Of a stretch of 64,000 nt of DNA, positions 10,610-22,900 are shown in pieces. The stretch's first letter is position 1. Every line of letters starts with the position of its first letter. Under the pieces are notes generated by a model. The model was not told where the DNA came from, searched no databases, and saw only the letters and a program-made list of their open reading frames with translations. Source of the DNA: Paguma larvata (taxonomy: Eukaryota > Chordata > Mammalia > Carnivora > Viverridae); assembly GCA_030068075.1 (NCBI GenBank), contig CM057834.1, positions 91,653,119 to 91,717,118 on the forward strand, given 5' to 3'. Both the position numbers and the translations under genes were made by a program.

Positions 10610-12555
10610 ATTGTGCCCTGTCATTATCTTATGTAGTGACTATTATAATTAATAACTTACACATTGTCTTCTATTATACTATCATTTATACTTCCTCTAT
10701 AATTTAGTAGTATCTTAGCTCTTCTTTTAAACTATAAAATGGCTTTGCTTTTAAATATAGAATGAGACCTTTTTTTTTTCTTTTTTGAGAGGTGAATCTT
10801 ATCTTTTTGAGAATCTCTGAAATCCATTCTAGTGAATTTTCTCCTCCTGTACTTGTTATTCTGTTTTTCTCTGACAACTATGCCTTTTTATACATAGACT
10901 GCATTTACATGTACTATTTTTCTCAAATGGGTTGAAGATAGCTTTATTGAACTCAATTCTACAAAGTTAAACAACATTCTTATCTCTATTTACATTAAAT
11001 ATCGAGAATAGAAACTTTAGACTCCTTTCTCTGACACGAAGTTTTGCACTAATTGCTTATGTCTGAATATATATTTTGTTCATCCTCTTTCTTGATTTCA
11101 TATGTGGCTTTGAGTCCAGCATTATACTGATCGTGAGGATCATGAATTTTCAATTAAATCTTTTCAGCATCATCTTCCTACACAGTAAGCTGCTAAAAAT
11201 GGCTTTTAAATGATACTTAGAAATGAGATACGGGGTCAAAAAAAAAATCTCTCTATGGACTTTGAACCTGTAAAATATCATTCTACTTTTTTTTCCCAAA
11301 TGATTGATCACTCAACCAGAAAAAAATGGTTTTGGGAAAGTAGATATTCTGTAAGAATTTATAAATACTTCCCTCTTCAAGGATTTTATGGTTTAGCTTC
11401 CAAAAGTTGTAGCCATCTTAATCTGTAATCTTTTCAATATAATCGGTTCCTTTTTAGATTCATATATCATCATTACTCTGCCACTGAAATGAAGGTGTAA
11501 GCAAATAAATGTGTTAGCTTGCTCATCTCTTTTTTCTGTTATTAGCTAGTGTGTTTTGGATTGTGAAGACAGAAGCCCAACCTGAACTTAGTCAGAAAAG
11601 CAGATTTACTTCTCCATGTAGCCACAAGAAGGGAAGCAGGGCAAGAGTATAACCGTGGTAATTTCCTCTCCATCTCTCAGGACAGCTTCTAATATTGGCT
11701 CCATAATCTCCAGCAAACTAGCTTCCTCCACATCGGTGGTGACAACTCCGGAGATGCATGTTCCTTAATTCTCACCACTGAAGAAGGAATGACTCTCCTT
11801 CTCCTCCAAGTCCAGTGTGAAAAATGCCAAGTAAGGGCTGTGATTGGTCTTGCCTGGGTCAGGTAAATACCTATATAATTAGTTATACTTGGGGTGAGGT
11901 GGTGGTCTTTAAGTGATTTGCTCAGCTGGGTGGGATAGATGCTTGCATTTTGGCCTATCATTTGCAGTCAAGAGCATAGAGTTGAAAGGAAAATTGCATA
12001 CTCTTTAAGCCAAATGTTTGCAAAAGGGAAAGAACCATTTCCCAAGAGGAGAGGGAGCTACTGCAGAGAAGGGACGGAGGAATTTTAGGCAAACAAAATA
12101 ATTCCAATTCACTACAATAACTTTTGCTGATTGAAACCACCTATTCAGGAATTCTCTGTAGGAATTCCTATAAAGGAATTAAACCCAAGGCAGATTATTA
12201 TACACCATTCTCAAGTTCAGTCATTTTTATTACTTTATTTTAGTCTAATTGTAGCTTTACTATATAGGGTTTCATTTCCTAGTCTATCCCATCAACTGAG
12301 CTTTTCAGGGTTAAGAATAGTCTTCTTTTTAAACATTAAAGAATAATTCTTAACACATCAAATAAGATAGATAGTGTCAAGTAAATTGTGAATTTCTGGC
12401 CTGGGCCCATTCCCCCAAATCCATGGTCAACTGATATAACAGTTTGTGTTTGTCTTTATAACCTTTTTTCCATCCATATCCTAACACACACACATGCATA
12501 TGTGCCCCACAATACATAGAAATTCCTTGAAGCAAAATATATAAAGAAGTTTCAC
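10610..12555. other. Intergenic DNA, nothing firmly identified
   Basis: AT-rich to about 11500, then more mixed. The part at 11570-11880 has the look of an old interspersed repeat, but I cannot name the family. No exon-like open frame with plausible splice sites stood out. Confidence 0.45.
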
Positions 12556-12559
12556 AACT

Positions 12560-12900
12560 TGCCATTTTATTTATTTTAAGTACTCAATTTTATACATCAG
12601 TGTATGGTATTCCCTCCTATTTAATGACTACATATATTCCATCTTGTGGATATACATACTTTTTTAATCATTCCCTTTTTAGTGGCCACTGAAGTTGCTT
12701 CTGGCTTTGTTATTTCTAGTTGCTTCTAGCCAGCTTTGTTATTTGCTCTGTACGTCTCCCACAAGGGTATACATTTTCTTGCATATGTATCTCTGTACCC
12801 TGGTGTGGGTATATCTAGAGAAACAATTCCTAGAAATGGATAGCTGGGTCAAAGAGTATGCCTGCAATATTCTTAATTACTCTGTTGGTTAATCATTAAG
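12560..12900 (-). mobile_element. Old L1M fragment
   Basis: Minus-strand match to the ORF2 end/3' UTR region of old L1s (signatures such as ttcctagaaatgga, tagctgggtcaaagag, ccatcttgtggatatacata). Contains a local partial duplication of a gcttct...gctttgttattt block at 12696-12744. Confidence 0.65.
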
Positions 12901-13964
12901 TCACTGTCTCTTTCATTCCAACCTGTCCTAGACTAATAAGTGCTACGATTCTTCTCATTTCTTTGCTAATAAATAATTTCCATTCTTTCCACTTTTATAA
13001 TGATTTTTGAAGTCATTATATTACAGAGAAATTAGAAATTTCTTCTAGGCCCTTATGGAATTCTTTTATTGTGATAGAATATTTTTCTTGCCTCATGTTT
13101 TCCATATCTACTGTCAGTTTTAGATACTGATGTTTTCATTTCTTGAGGCTTTGTACAGGAATTTCACTGTGTTCATTAAATGAATCGTTGACCAATTATT
13201 CTCCCATTTTTGATGATGTCTCCAGTTAAGTGTGTTTAAAAATATACTCTAAAACACTATCTATCTGAAATATATCATTTTATTTTCCAGAGAGCCTATG
13301 ATTCTTTATAATAAAAAGATTTTCTATTTCATTTAAACATTAGGGATAAAAATTAGTTTCAACATAGCCTACTGAGCATACGTGAATGTGATTTTGGTCC
13401 CTCAAGACCACTGTTAGGACATCATAGTCATAAGGATATAATCTTTGAAGTGTGTGCCCGCACGAATGAACTCATATCTTGCTCTCTTCAGGTGTTGGAT
13501 TGTCTCCATATGCTTCTTTTCTCCAACGTGCTTCTCAGGTTGTGAACTAACACTGCTCGGTGCTTTCAGTAGGCCTTGCCCTGCCCCGTCTACTTTCTAT
13601 GAGTTAACCACTTTATCAAGCTTAATATAATTGCCTCCAATAAATAAATAAATAGATTAAAGGAAGTCTGATGGAGTTCCAGTGAGAAAAATGCCTAGGC
13701 TTTATTTTGTCCATGGACTTTGGGACATCTATTTTGCCTGCTTGATGGCTTATTTTGCTATTTCCTGATCCTAGTCAGATTCTAGATAGACGAAGTGATT
13801 CTATAGTTGAATTTTGGATGAACAAGATTTTACAGTATATATTAATTAGCATAGCTAGAGAATTAGGATTACAGAGTATCCCAAAAACTGACTTTTTTTT
13901 AAATGCCAGAATATCAAAGGAAGATAAAACCATACTCAAATATTAAAGCATCAAAACATAGTAT
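12901..13964. other. Intergenic DNA, nothing firmly identified
   Basis: AT-rich sequence between two L1M fragments; possibly more decayed L1. A short aataaataaataaat run lies at 13640-13654. No gene seen. Confidence 0.4.
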
Positions 13965-15640
13965 ACACACATGGTTCAAAATTTTAAAAATGCTTTAAAA
14001 CATTTTTCTTCCCATCTGTTCCCCAGCCACCTGACTCCCCCTCCCTGAAGACAACCAATGTTATCAATGTTCTAGTGTAAGTTTATAAAGGTATTTTAAC
14101 CATATATATATGCAAATTCATGCAAATACTTCTTTTTTTGTGCAAACGGCAGTGTATTAAACACATGTCCTACACCTGGCAAAATATCTTGCAGATCATT
14201 ATAAATCCATACATAAGGGATCACTCTTTGCTTTTCCTTTTTTCAGTGGCTCCAGATTAGTCTACCATATGGATGTGCAATTGTTTATATTACTGTTTCC
14301 CCACTGATCAATATTTAAGTTGTTTTCAATCTGTTGCTTTTACAACCAATGATGCATTTTAATAACCAAATACATACATCATATCCCTGTGCCAGAATAT
14401 CTAAATGATAATTCCTAGAGGAGGAATTGCTAAGGTAAAGGATATAATAAGCACTTGTAACTTTGATAGGTAACCTGCCCCTTATGCAGGTTATTTCATT
14501 TTATGCTACCTGTTTTTCAGTGTGTTATAAAACTTCTTGGTATTTGTCAATTTAATAAGTGGAAATGGTATCTTAATGTTGTTTTAATTTGCATTGATCT
14601 CCTTATGCGTTAAGATGGTGATATTCTCATATGTTCTTATCTTTTACCCATTTTTTCTATTGGGTTATTATACTTTTTTATTGACTTGTAGAAGCTCTCT
14701 ATACACTGTGCAAATCAATCTTTCATGATATGCATCCCAGATATGTTTCTCAGTTCGTCATTTGTCTATTTACTTTGTTTTGGGTGGTATCAACCACACT
14801 GGTTTTTTAAAAAATTCTTTACAAAATCAAACTTGTCAATCTTTTCTTTTTTGATGTCTGTGTTTATGTCATACTTAGAAAGGTCTTATCTATTCCTAAA
14901 CATTCTTTTATTTTCTATCTAAATTTATGGTTTAATTTTTACAATTAAACTTATGGCCCACTTAAAATTTATCCTAGTGTGATACATGCAGGAATGGATT
15001 CAACTTAATTTTTTCCCTAGATGGTCACCTGGTAGTTTCCCAATATGTTGAATAATCCACCTTTCCCAAATAACAGTATTTTATAATTTTAATTATAGCT
15101 ATATGATCTGTTTTACAGAGCTAGTTTCTCCTTACTCTTCTCTTTCAGAATGTTTTTGGCTATTTTTTCTTGCTTTTTTTTTTTCCATATACAAACTTTA
15201 ATCAGCTTGTCTAGCTAAAGAAAGATTGATATCCTCCATTGGAATTATATATAATATTTATGGATAAACTTAGGAAAGAATCAATACTCTTATAGTTTTG
15301 AGTCCACCTTTCCATTTGTTCCCCTTTCTTTTGTGTTTCTCAGGAGTATTTTGAAGTTTTCTTTACGTAAATCTTGAGTTTCTTAGGTTTATTCCTACTA
15401 ATATGTTATATTTCTTTGTTGCTATAGCTTTTGTAAATGGGGTCCTTTTCCCTCCATTACTTCTTTTAATTAGACCTTCTTGTATGTGTGAAGATTTTTA
15501 TTTCTGAGTATAAATTTTGTACCCAGCCATGTTACCCAGTTACCTTACTATATTTTAGTTGAATATTTTCTTGAGTTTTCCAGATATACCATCAAATTAC
15601 TTGAAATTAAGGTTAATTTTGTCTTCTTTTCTAATATTTT
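13965..15640 (-). mobile_element. Old L1M element, 3' part
   Basis: Minus-strand old L1: ggttcaaaattttaaaaatg and ccagccacctgactcccc blocks of the 3' UTR, then aattcctagaggaggaattgc, aatggtatcttaatgttg with ttaatttgcatt, cccattttttctattgggtt and atgtttctcagttcgtcatttg, in the correct order for reading away from the L1 3' end. Heavily diverged, so clearly older than the carnivore L1s. Fades out around 15640. Confidence 0.75.
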
Positions 15641-18600
15641 ACCCCTGTATTTTTCTCTTGTCTAATTGCATTGGCTAACATGCCATAACTTTTAATTCAT
15701 TTACTCAGACTTAGAGGGAAAGTATATACATTTAAACTGAAGATCTGTCATTTCATGAAACACATAAACTGAGGAACTGAGATCCATCCCTTCACCAGGA
15801 ACACAGAGAAGGCTAAGCTCTAGGAAGAGGGTCTGAGAAAAAGGAAAATCTGGACGAAAGAAGCCCTGTATAATCTCTGGCCCAGCCCAAGGCAAAAATC
15901 CCTTCCTAACCAAACACCTTGCCTCTAGGGAGGGCAAAGACCGATACTAATGCCTTTGCTGACCTCTTCTGGCAAGTATGAAATCAGTCAGAAGATGACA
16001 GTTTTGATTATTTTTCCTAAGGGTTTTCCTAGACTCTGTCTGAAAAGATTTTTCAATTTTCCAAAAGCTATTTTTAAATTCCATACTTTTCTTTAATCTC
16101 CCTACCTCTCTCATTTCTTCCCTCTCCTCTATAAAACTTCCAAATTTTTAGCTCCTCTTTTCCTCCCTCAGATTTGTGGCTGTTTCCACATCCCTGTATC
16201 CACAAGTATTATCCCTGAATGACTATTTCTGAACTCCAACTCACACAATTCTTCAAATTGGGAAGTCCGTGGTCATCTTGGTTGGAGCAGTTTCACCGGG
16301 CAATGGGGAGGAGAACCCACCTTGCTGTGGGTGAAGAAACAAATGGAAAGTATGGACGTAATAACAGTGGATGGATAGTTCTACTTCAAGAAATTTGGCG
16401 AGAAAGGTAAGATTGAATGGTAATTCAATGGTTAAGAAAGAAGAAAATATATTCATTAATTTATTCACTCATTCATTCATTGTCTAGGGTGTGAAGTGAC
16501 CATGCAAAGGCACCTCTTGTATCTCTAATGGCAGGGATTGTAACTGACAGGCAGCTCCAGCTGCTGTGCTTTGAAATGCTTCCTTGTCTGCCATGCATCC
16601 CATGGCTACCTCCCACTAATAATTGCAGAAGCCAGGGGTACCAAAGCAGGCCTATTCCTGGTACGACATTCAGGACAGCTCAGATGCGAGATTTAGGCTC
16701 AAGAACAACTTGATAGCCTTGTTGAACTGTATTATGACTGTACTACAGTGTCAGGCTCTGCCACCCAATCTTCTAACCCGCCCTCTCTCCTTCACAATGC
16801 ACATACCTGCATGACAATCTGATGGCTCTCCTTAACCAACCCCAGGATTCCTCTCTTCTCCTTCATGGACATTTTCCCTAAGAAATTTCTTGGACTTCTA
16901 ATCCTGCTTGGTGTCTACTTCTTGAAGAACCTAGTCTAACACAGGGTGGAAATAACCTTCAGTGGGTTTGAAGGATAAGAGCAGAAGGGGAAGAATACTT
17001 GATTTCGTATCTTCTTTCCTGCAGATTCCTTTCCAGACTTTTTAGCATTTGTCTGCCTGTCAGCTGCATGTCCTGCTATCTTATCACAGCTTTACTCTCA
17101 ATGCCTTCATTCTCCCTGTGGGATCCCTCACCCTGTCCCAACTCTGAACTTCCCATCTAGTTTTCAACCAAAGTAAACCAAAGTCATCTAAGTAAAACTG
17201 GTGGACTCCAAGGTGGGCAGCATCACACCCTCCCATCGTTTTGCTTCTATTGAGAAATGTTGCTCATTTTCTGATTGCCTATATAATGACATATTGAAAT
17301 GTCCCTTTTCTTTGTCATAGAATTTCAAAGGCCAAAGTTCAGAAGAAAATAGGTATCAAGTGTCACAAATTCTAAAGGAGAAGTACCAGACACAACTCTG
17401 CAAGACTTACTAAAAATGGAATGACCTTCATTTAATCACCCAGCCAGGCTATAAAAAACAAAAGACAACAGTTACTAGTGGGAATAAATTCAAAGCGGTA
17501 GAGTTCTGTAGTCCCAGCTCCACCTGCCTCCACATACCCTAACCAGATAAAGGCAGTCTCCAAAATGAAATCGCCAAAGAGTTTAGAAATGCAGGAGTGG
17601 TCTGTTATTTTTCCCACTGCTTGGTTGGATGAAAAACCCTACAGACCCACTCTGGGGCCACTAAAGAAGCAGCATGGTGACAATGTTCTAGGAAGAAATA
17701 AACACCTATCCTCAGAGTCTGAGAGATCTGGGAGAGCTTTGCCTCATCACAGGTGAGGATTATAGCAAGCTTTCACTCCTATTATTGATAAGGCAAAAGA
17801 GACCAAGGAGATAACACAGAAGATAAGAGCCATCTGAAGGTTCCTGGTCCAAGAGGGCTACCTCCTTGTATGAGGAGACTGTGGCACCGAGAGGCTCTAA
17901 GTTGAACAAGCAGTGCAGGAATTGGAGGGGGAGTCAATAAACAGTGTGAAATGCACATGTTCTTTCAGAATATCTAAAGAATGCACAAATGTGCCCATTG
18001 AAAACCCCTGTCCCACGAAGAGCATCAGCCAGAAAGGAAAGGATGAACAGCTCCAGGCACATATAAGGACTTCAGTCCCTTTCCCCTAACCTCTTCTCTG
18101 TCCTTACACAAGAAAACTTGGGACAGAGAGGGAGAATTGGAATAGGCTAGCAAGGAGGAGTGAAAGAGTAAACCACTCCTGCTCTCCACCTGCAGGTCTC
18201 CAAGATGCAGGTCAGACATGACCAGGGGAGAAGAAAACCTTTAAGTGAGAGGAAACATCGAAGTTCTAATATAGACTAGGATGCATGGTTTAGGACCTGA
18301 TAACAGGTCTTCATGGACAATATGAAGCTGTTTTTGTAAGAAAAGTGACTGGAAAATTATAGATATACTCTGAATGTCACACAGGAAGAGGGAAGGGATA
18401 TCTGATGGAGCATGTTGGAAGCAAAGGTTCAAAGGAAAATAAAGCCACTTCTTATTTCTATCCCATTAAGCTCATTTAATAGGTTAGCTACACACATTTG
18501 GAAATGTTCTTTGTGACAAAAGCATGGAATAAAAAGATCAGGTTAACCAAGTTAATTGAAGTGCAGTTGGGGCCTTTCAAGAGATCCCTATATCTTACCC

Positions 18601-19771
18601 CTAAGTCATAGAATTCTTCTTTAGTGACAAGGATCTTCTAGTACCTAGGTTTCCTCCAATTTTGTGGACAGTTTAGTTGTCTGACCCTCACAGATCACTG
18701 TAATTTTTTAAACCACTTATAAGCCTCAGACAGGGGAACAGGAAGATTCCCTTTCCTTTTAATCTCAAGAAGAATTCCTTGTGATTTGTTTTTGATACTC
18801 CAAAACCAATCATACTCATTGTAATCTGGCCAAAGCTGTGTATATTCAGGAATATGAAATGTATACTGTTCTGTTTAATTATCATGTATAATTTTAAATA
18901 TTAGCTAGGTACAGTAAATTAATGGTTGCTTGGCAACCAAAGAGCTGAGAGTTTGAAAGGAAGTACTCCATTACTGTTCATATCAGAACGGCAAGATTTG
19001 TTGAAATATTCTGAGTTCTGTTGAATTCTTTATGATGGAACCAAATCCTGAGACAGACAAAGGGGAAAACAAGGGAACACTCACATTTTATAGCTTAGTT
19101 AATTTTAGGAGAGTAGAGAGGAAGTAAATTGCATCTCATCTCCTAGCTTGGGTTAGAACTGCCCAATTTGAGAACAAGTACTAATTAGCTGAAAGTGAAG
19201 CTCAGCTGTGACTTGGCTAAAAATGGGATCTCTTGCAAAAATGTACTGTAAAACTGAGTGCGGTGAATCTGATTCACTTTGCATGTGAAAACTGAACTCA
19301 TACTGACAAAACAACATGTGGGAAAAGAGTTTTAGAGCATTTCCAAAACTTCAAGGCATTTGGTTGGAGAAATGACCAGCTAGCTTGCCTATAATATATC
19401 CAGAAATAAAATCTAGACTGGCATTTTTGACTCAGATTCTTCTGATGAGGGTGTCTCCAGCCAACGTTAACTTGATTGACTATGGGTCGATCTAATAACC
19501 AAGAAAAGGATCTGGGAATAAGAACAACATTTTTTTAATAAAAGAAAAAGAAGGGGGAAAACCTCTGGACAATTGGAAATCTTTTCAAGAGGGCTTTGGG
19601 ATTCCATGCAAGCCCTGGAGAAAATGTAAGCAATCGTTTTAAGCCTTACATTTGTAGTCACAAAAAACTATTCAAATGATTGCATGAATTAACACATAGT
19701 TTATCTTGAAAATCCTCTATACTTAACTCTTGACTAAATTGAAAATTCTATTGGAGCAAGTAAGGTAATAT
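15641..19771. other. Intergenic DNA, no gene or named repeat
   Basis: Largest stretch with few recognisable repeats. A cattcattcattc-type run at 16463-16483 may be the edge of an old L2. Open frames are all about 65 codons or less and none resembles a known protein. No splice-bounded coding exon could be defended by eye. Confidence 0.45.
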
Positions 19772-19786
19772 TGATTATAATATTTA

Positions 19787-20000
19787 TTTTTTTTAGCGTT
19801 TTTACTTTATTTTTGAGAGATATAGAGACAGAGTATGAGCAGAGGAAGGGCAGAGAGAGAAAGAGATACAGAATCTGAAGCAGGCTCCAGGCTCTGAGCC
19901 GTCAGCACAGAGCCCGACGTGGGGCTCGAACTCACAGACGGTGAGATCATGACCTGAGCCGAAGTCGGCCGCTTAACCGACTGAGCCACTCAGATGGCCC
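19787..20000 (-). mobile_element. Felid SINE with perfect TSD
   Basis: Minus-oriented, close to consensus through the head (cagcacagagcccgacgtgg, cttaaccgactgagccactc). Perfect 15-bp TSD tgattataatattta at 19772-19786 and 20001-20015. Confidence 0.97.
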
Positions 20001-20349
20001 TGATTATAATATTTAACTTAATTTACTTAATTTACCTCTTGTGATTTTCTGCATTAGCCATACAAATAAAATTTCCTATTATGCTGGAGGCTTAATAAAT
20101 TGCTGTTAACATGTGGTCATCATGCATGTGGATAATATACTCTGGAAAGATATAGAATATGCTGGCAAGAGAGGGAAGGGGACTGATGGCTAGGGTGGGA
20201 AAGAGATTGCTTTTCATTCACTCTTTTTGTTTTCATTTGATTTCAACTTGCTCTTACAATTTTGTACTTTTTGAACTTTATACTATATGAATTTGTTAAT
20301 AATTCAACAAAGAAATATAATCTAAAATAAACATTAAAATTAAATTTTA

Positions 20350-20560
20350 GGGGCGCCTGGGTGGCTCAGTCGGTTAAGCGTCCGACTTCGGCTCAGGTCA
20401 TGATCTCACGGTTGGTGAGTTCGAGCCCCACATCAGGCTCCATGCTGACAGCTCGGAGCCTGGAGCCTGCTTCGGATTCTAGGTCTCCCTCTCTCTCTGC
20501 CCCTCCCCTGCTTGTGCTCTGTCTCTCTCTCTCTATCTCAAAAATAAAAATTAAAAAAAA
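20350..20560 (+). mobile_element. Felid SINE, near consensus (young)
   Basis: Begins gggcgcctgggtggctcag; CpG-containing positions of the tRNA-like head (cggttaagcgtccgacttcg) are still intact, which suggests recent insertion. CT-rich stretch and A-rich tail follow, then aattt-type repeats to about 20579. Confidence 0.97.
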
Positions 20561-20597
20561 TTTAAATTTAAATTTAAATGCATGTACTTAAAAGAAA

Positions 20598-20860
20598 AGC
20601 AATATGATATAGTAGAAAGAACAGGACCTGGAATTATAGTCCTGAATTTGAATCCCATCTTGACCTGTGAGTACTTAGGACAGTGTGGGCAAGTTATTCA
20701 GCATCTCTGTGTCTCCTTTTTCCTTCACTTGGGGCAGAATACTTCATTGACATGGTGGTGGTAAAGATGAGGCAGCAAAATACCCATGACAAACCTGTTA
20801 CATGGTGTGAGCTTCACAGACAGTGGTTACATTATTAATAGCACTCAATATAGTAATAAA
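20598..20860 (+). mobile_element. MIR element
   Basis: Plus-strand MIR pattern: tagtagaaagaacaggacctgg head, gaatttgaatccca, gggcaagttattcagcatctctgtgtctc core, then a weaker 3' part. Diverged, as expected for this ancient SINE. Confidence 0.75.
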
Positions 20861-21200
20861 AAAAGTTCATGTATACCATCCATAATTCCCAGAGACAATA
20901 AACCCAGTTAAATATGTATCTGAAAACTTGATCTTCTCAGACATGAGAATCTGGGTTTTATAGCGCTAACTGTTGCCCCAACATTTATCCCCAGGTCCTC
21001 AGATCTTCTGGAGGGAATCAACATAATACTGAATCCCCTTCACTATTCCACTTTCGTCAGGCCATAGTTCAATCAAGCTCTTAACAATCAGTTCAATTCT
21101 GTTTTCCTGCTCATGGAAATAAACTCTGTTAATTATTCTCAGGTAGTGAGTCTCTCTCTGTTCATGGATCTCCTCCAATTTCTGAAAACCTAACTTGCTT
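20861..21200. other. No feature recognised
   Basis: Short unclassified interval between MIR and the next SINE. Confidence 0.5.
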
Positions 21201-21218
21201 CAGAAATGTCTGCTTTTT

Positions 21219-21342
21219 GGGGGGTGCCTGGGTGACTCAGTCAGTTAAGCATCTGACTCTTGATTTTGGTTCAGGTCATGATCTCACGGGCTCTGTGCTG
21301 GGTGTGGAGCCTGCTTTGGGTTCTCTTTATGCCCCTACCCCA

Positions 21343-21397
<55 letters not shown>

Positions 21398-21424
21398 AAT
21401 AAATAAACGAAAATTTAAAAAAAG
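21219..21424 (+). mobile_element. Felid SINE with expanded CT region and internal deletion
   Basis: Head ggggtgcctgggtgactcag; the region after catgatctcacggg is shortened relative to other copies here. The CT region has expanded at 21349-21392. Probable TSD agaaatgtctgctttt before and agaaatttctactatttt after. Confidence 0.9.
21349..21392. repeat. (CT)n microsatellite in SINE
   Basis: Pure CT run grown from the pyrimidine-rich part of the SINE. Confidence 0.95.
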
Positions 21425-21487
21425 AAATTTCTACTATTTTCAAGTTTTAAAAAAGTCCCTTTTTTTTCCATTTTCTCCTTTCTATCT

Positions 21488-21489
<2 letters not shown>

Positions 21490-21535
<46 letters not shown>
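21490..21535. repeat. Second (CT)n microsatellite
   Basis: Pure CT run about 100 bp after the previous one, in cttctttcat-type pyrimidine-rich DNA without a recognisable SINE head. Confidence 0.95.
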
Positions 21536-21537
<2 letters not shown>

Positions 21538-21539
21538 TT

Positions 21540-22489
21540 ATTTCTTTCATTTTTCTTCCTTCTTTAATCAGGAAAACTGAACATATGCTCTGGTTCTCCC
21601 TTTTCCTTATGACATCTTTCCTGGAATAGCAGCAGGTTGTTGCCTGACAGCTCCCAGGTATCACCGCTGAATTCTTCAGAGCTGCCGCTAGGTGGAGGTA
21701 TAGACACATTTCTGAGAAGGGGGCACACCTGTGAGACGTGGTAATTGTGGTCTCCCAAGGTTTTGGTTCTCAATTTTAAGGGTAGGAGGTAACAGTAGTT
21801 GTTTCTTAATGTTAATTAACTTGAAAAAATGAGATAAATATAATGAAGATGACTATAATCAAGCAGAAACTATCTTAAGCAAAGGCTTCTCCTATCACTT
21901 CTGGTCTCTCTAGGTAACAGCATTTAAATTTAGTTAAGCATCTTTTAGACTTGAGGCATTTGCCTTTCCTTCTCATTCATTTCATAATGTGTTTCTCTAT
22001 GCACTTCATATTCACACATCTGTGTGAATTACACAGTGCCTTGTTGCACATTGTGAAGAACTTCAGGGTGCGTACTTTGTGCTGGTTATTGGCCTGCAGG
22101 ACACACACAACCTGGGCCAACGTGATGCAGGATGGGACCAGCTTGGCTGAGACAGCATGGAGTCTCTCAGTTGCAGGACTCTCTTTTAAATTGTAAAAAA
22201 TTAAAATAAATAAATAAATAAATAAATTGTAAAAAATTATGAAAACCCTCCCCTTGACACTACAAGTTATAAAATGGATTGCTTTAATATTCCTTAGTTG
22301 AGAAAATTCACACAAAACTGCAAAATCAGCAATGTTTTTCAACAGATGGACATTTCATTGATCAGTGCAACAACTACATACATTTAAGCTGGCCCTATTA
22401 TTTTTTCAGTGTATTGCTGATGCTTGGTGTGCACACATATTTGCAAGCACCTTGCAATAATCCTGGCTGGGAAGGAAGCACCAGGGTGG
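21540..22489. other. Intergenic DNA with a short (AAAT)n run
   Basis: No gene recognised. An AAAT microsatellite sits at 22200-22227. The open frames at 21951-22196 and 21977-22342 have no recognisable similarity. Confidence 0.45.
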
Positions 22490-22900
22490 CGCTTTGGCAT
22501 CAGTTAGACTAGAGTTCAAATACAACTTCTGTCACTTTTAAAAATTTTTTAAATGTTTGTTTATTTTTGAGAAAGAGAAGGAGAGTGGGGGGCAGATAGA
22601 GAAGTGAGACAGGATCTGAAGCAGGCTCTGTGCTGACAGCAGCGAGCCCAATGTGAGGCTCGAACTCGTGAACTGTGAGATCATGACTTGAGCCAGTAGG
22701 ACGCTTAACCAACTGAACCACCCAGGCGCCCCACAGTTTCTGTCACTTTCGTGCTGTATTTATTAATCTCTGTGGGTCTCCTACTCTTCATCTGCAAAGT
22801 GGAGATAATAACCTTTTCTTGGCAAGGTCATTGCGAGGATTCCAAATAATGTATACAGGGCCATCAACATGAGAGGTGTGTTCCCAGCCATGGTGATATT
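22490..22900 (+). mobile_element. MIR element split by a SINE
   Basis: MIR left part ggcatcagttagactagagttcaaatac at 22497-22525, and right part cttcatctgcaaagtggaga with aataatgtatacagggccat after the SINE at 22539-22732. The two halves join in the correct order across the insertion. Confidence 0.8.
22539..22732 (-). mobile_element. Felid SINE inserted in MIR
   Basis: Minus-oriented; head ends in cccaggcgcccc. TSD ttctgtcacttt at 22527-22538 and 22738-22749. Confidence 0.95.

Noticed and set aside
20350..20430. tRNA-like A and B boxes
   Set aside because: These are the heads of tRNA-derived SINEs followed by CT-rich and A-rich parts; no separate functional tRNA gene is seen anywhere in the window.
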